This document shows positions 62,092 through 64,000 of a stretch of 64,000 nt of DNA, piece by piece. The stretch covers positions 64,501-128,500 of the forward strand of contig OZ024862.1 of the NCBI GenBank assembly GCA_964017155.1, given 5' to 3'. Position 1 is the first letter of the stretch; each line of letters opens with the position of its first letter. The stretch is from Oasisia sp. SBJ-2009. Taxonomy: Eukaryota > Annelida > Polychaeta > Sabellida > Siboglinidae. A model generated the notes under the pieces. The model ran no database searches. It was not told the DNA's origin and worked only from the letters and a program-made list of their open reading frames with translations. The translations under genes and the position numbers were made by a program.

Positions 62092-63917
62092 TTGGGGAAG
62101 CGTAAATATCTGTTTACATTCTTTTCAACATAATTCCGTGCCGACCGCTGGGTAAACGGCGGGAGTAATAATGAACCACTAACTAGATGAGGTGACGAGG
62201 CATTTGGCGACCTTAACAGGGTGATAGTTGCACAAATCGAGGAAAACGACAAAGTCCGATCCGTCTACGGGGGATCAGTTGGGGAAGTCTGTTTACATTC
62301 TTTTCAACAGAATTCCGTGGCGACCGCTGGGTAAACGGCGGGAGTAATAACGAACCACTAACTAGATGAGGTGTCAAGACATTTGGCGACCTTAACAGGG
62401 TGATAGTTGCACAAATCGAGCAAAACGACAAAGTCCGATCCGTCTACGGGGGATCAGTTTTGAGAATCGAGAGAAACGGCCAAGTTCGACGCGCCGGTCG
62501 GTCTTCTCGGGCGTATTCCACGCACGGAGTGTAACTACGACTCTCTCGACGAAACCAACTGACCGTGCGCGTCGTCTTGCCAACTTTTGGAAACAAATCG
62601 AGGAAAACGACAAAGTCCGATCCGTCTACGGGGGATCAGTTGGGGAAGCGTAAATGTCTGTTTACATTCTTTTCAACAGAATTCCGTGCCGACCGCTGGG
62701 TAAACGGCGGGAGTAATAATGAACCACTAACTAGATGAGGTGACGAGGCATTTGGCGACCTTAACAGGGTGATAGTTGCACAAATCGAGCAAAACGACAA
62801 AGTCAGATCCGTCTACGGGGGATCAGTTTTGAGAATCGAGAGAAACGGCCAAGTTCGACACGCCGGTCTGTCTTCTCGGGCGTATTCCACGCACGGAGTG
62901 TAACTACGACTCTCTCGAAGAAACCAACTGACCGTGCGCGTCGTCTTGCCAACTTTTGGAAACAAATCGAGGAAAACGACAAAGTCCGATCCGGCTACGG
63001 GGGATCAGTTGGGGAAGTCTGTTTACATTCTTTTCAACAGAATTCCGTGCCGACCGCTGGATAAACGGCGGGAGTAATAATGAACCACTAACTAGATGAG
63101 GTGACGAGGCATTTGGCGACCTTAACAGGGTGATAGTTGCACAAATCGAGCAAAACGACAAAGTCCGATCCGTCTACGGGGAATCAGTTTTGAGAATCGA
63201 GAGAAACGGCCAAGTTCGACGCGCCGGTCGGTCTTCTCGGGCGTGTGCCACGCAAGTGTTGTAACTACGACTCTCTCGACGAAACCAACTGACCGTGCGC
63301 GTCGTCTTGCCAACTTTTGGAAACAAATCGAGGAAAACGACAAAGTCCGATCCGTCTACGGGGGATCAGTTGGGGAAGTCTGTTTACATTCTTTTCAACA
63401 GAATTCCGTGGCGACCGCTGGGTAAACGGCGGGAGTAATAGTGAACCACTAACTAGATGAGGTGACGAGGCATTTGGCGACCTTAACAGGGTGATAGTTG
63501 CACAAATCGAGCAAAACGACAAAGTCCGATCCGTCTACGGGGGATCAGTTGGGGAAGCGTAAATGTCTGTTTACATTCTTTTCAACAGAATTCCGTGCCG
63601 ACCGCTGGGTAAACGGCGGGAGTAATAATGAACCACTAACTATATGAGGTGTCAAGACATTTGGCGACCTTAACAGGGTGATAGTTGCACAAATCGAGCA
63701 AAACGACAAAGTCCGATCCGTCTACGGGGGATCAGTTTTGAGAATCGAGAGAAACGGCCAAGTTCGACGCGCCGGTCGGTCTTCTCGGGCGTATTCCACG
63801 GACGGAGTGTAACTACGACTCTCTCGACGAAACCAACTGACCGTGCGCGTCGTCTTGCCAACTTTTGGAAACAAATCGAGGAAAACGACAAAGTCCGATC
63901 CTTTTACCGGGGATCAG
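62092..63917 (+). repeat. 10 monomers (1826 bp), start of a further family VII unit
   Basis: Order: B+.B.A1.B+.A6.B.A5.B.B+.A2*. It follows 59541-62091 closely, but the A2 that should precede A2* is missing, so A2* stands directly after B+. Confidence 0.9.
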
Positions 63918-64000
63918 TTTTGAGAATCGAGAGAAACGGCCAAGTTCGACGCGCCGGTCGGTCTTCTCGGGCGTATTCCACGGACGGAGTGTAACTACGA
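63918..64000 (+). repeat. Partial A2 monomer at the right edge
   Basis: The first 83 bases of an A monomer with G66 are present, and the array continues beyond the window. Confidence 0.93.

Larger units (their letters stand above)
1..64000 (+). repeat. Satellite DNA array with higher-order repeats, spanning the entire window
   Basis: The sequence is a continuous head-to-tail series of 182-bp (A), 179-bp (B) and 187-bp (B+) monomers. I reconstructed 351 complete monomers (186 A, 101 B, 64 B+) from the spacing of the shared core, and the lengths sum exactly to positions 19-63917. All units have the same orientation. No transposon, unique spacer, tRNA, rRNA or plausible gene interrupts the array. 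Open frames on both strands are short (60-103 codons) and simply repeat with the monomers; because 182, 179 and 187 are not multiples of three, the frame shifts at each unit. Known eukaryotic centromeric and pericentromeric satellites share the nucleosome-like monomer length and HOR organisation; calling this array centromeric is inference. The array runs off both ends of the window, so its true size is unknown. Confidence 0.97.

Noticed and set aside
1..64000. CRISPR array (conserved 47-bp core separated by other sequence)
   Set aside because: The segments between cores are about 132-140 bp, belong to only two families and recur many times. CRISPR spacers are short and mostly unique, and no cas gene is present.
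1..64000. CENP-B box
   Set aside because: I looked for TTCG, A and CGGG in the required spacing on both strands of the A and B consensus. The only TTCG in A (GTTCGACGCG) lacks the A and CGGG at the right distances, and B has none.
1..64000. Ribosomal DNA spacer repeats or a bacterial repeat region
   Set aside because: No rRNA sequence or promoter-like spacer element is seen, and a 64-kb pure HOR array with nucleosome-sized monomers has no bacterial parallel I know of.
1..64000. Transposon-derived tandem repeat or retroelement insertion
   Set aside because: No terminal repeat, poly-A tract, target-site duplication or reverse transcriptase/transposase frame is visible, and the monomer count closes without leftover sequence.
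1..64000. Naming the species or a published satellite family
   Set aside because: The monomers do not match any satellite I can recall with certainty. CpG retention and monomer length are not enough for an assignment.
1..64000. Assembly artefact as the sole explanation for the HOR copies
   Set aside because: Successive copies carry their own private changes and differ by whole monomers, which simple duplication by an assembler would not produce. Local duplication error in the most identical segments (1-5525) cannot be excluded without reads.

Overview
The whole 64 kb window is one uninterrupted satellite DNA array. No gene, RNA gene, mobile element or unique sequence is visible on either strand. 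It consists of about 180-bp monomers, all head to tail in the same orientation. There are two main monomer types. Type A is 182 bp and about 54% GC. Type B is 179 bp and about 48% GC. A third form, called B+ here, is type B with 8 extra bases near its start (187 bp). A and B share a nearly invariant 47-bp 3' core and are otherwise barely alignable. From repeat spacing I count 351 complete monomers (186 A, 101 B, 64 B+), with an 18-bp partial unit at the left edge and an 83-bp partial unit at the right edge. Their lengths add up exactly to the window, so I see no net insertion or deletion inside any monomer apart from the 8-bp B+ module.

Arrays of nucleosome-sized monomers in multimeric higher-order repeats (HORs) are typical of eukaryotic centromeric or pericentromeric heterochromatin. 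The species cannot be named from this sequence. A monomers are rich in CpG, which argues against long exposure to CpG methylation decay and could fit a weakly methylated genome or a very young array. That is inference.

Layout, with monomer starts placed just after the core. (1) 1-5845: a 15-monomer, 2733-bp HOR in tandem duplicate. 5846-7658: a run of simple B.A dimers (361 bp). (2) 7659-16213: HORs of 2003, 2185, 1091, 1091 and 2185 bp, forming a 4367-bp super-period. (3) 16214-19315: a 2372-bp HOR that bridges to the next family. (4) 19316-27514: a second 2733-bp HOR family in three copies, with a different monomer order from the first. (5) 26785-41477: a 12-monomer, 2177-bp HOR family with size variants of 2364, 2538 and 2899 bp caused by gain or loss of defined monomers. 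(6) 41478-45863: a 7-monomer, 1281-bp HOR with an unusual B+.B+ pair. (7) 45864-64000: a composite family with units of 3099, 4008 and 2551 bp, marked by a triple substitution in the core of one A monomer.

A subtypes used below, by position in the 182-bp monomer: A1 has C66/A67; A2 has G66; A3 has T67; A4 and A5 carry a cluster of changes at 58-72 and differ from each other at 72 (A4 a, A5 t); A6 has T43 and A93; A1c is A1 with C10; A2* has T167, T169 and C173 in the core. These tags allow many HOR size variants to be read as single in-register unequal exchanges, some with junctions in the shared core. The window therefore records satellite turnover by unequal crossing over and local amplification, not a set of cooperating genes.
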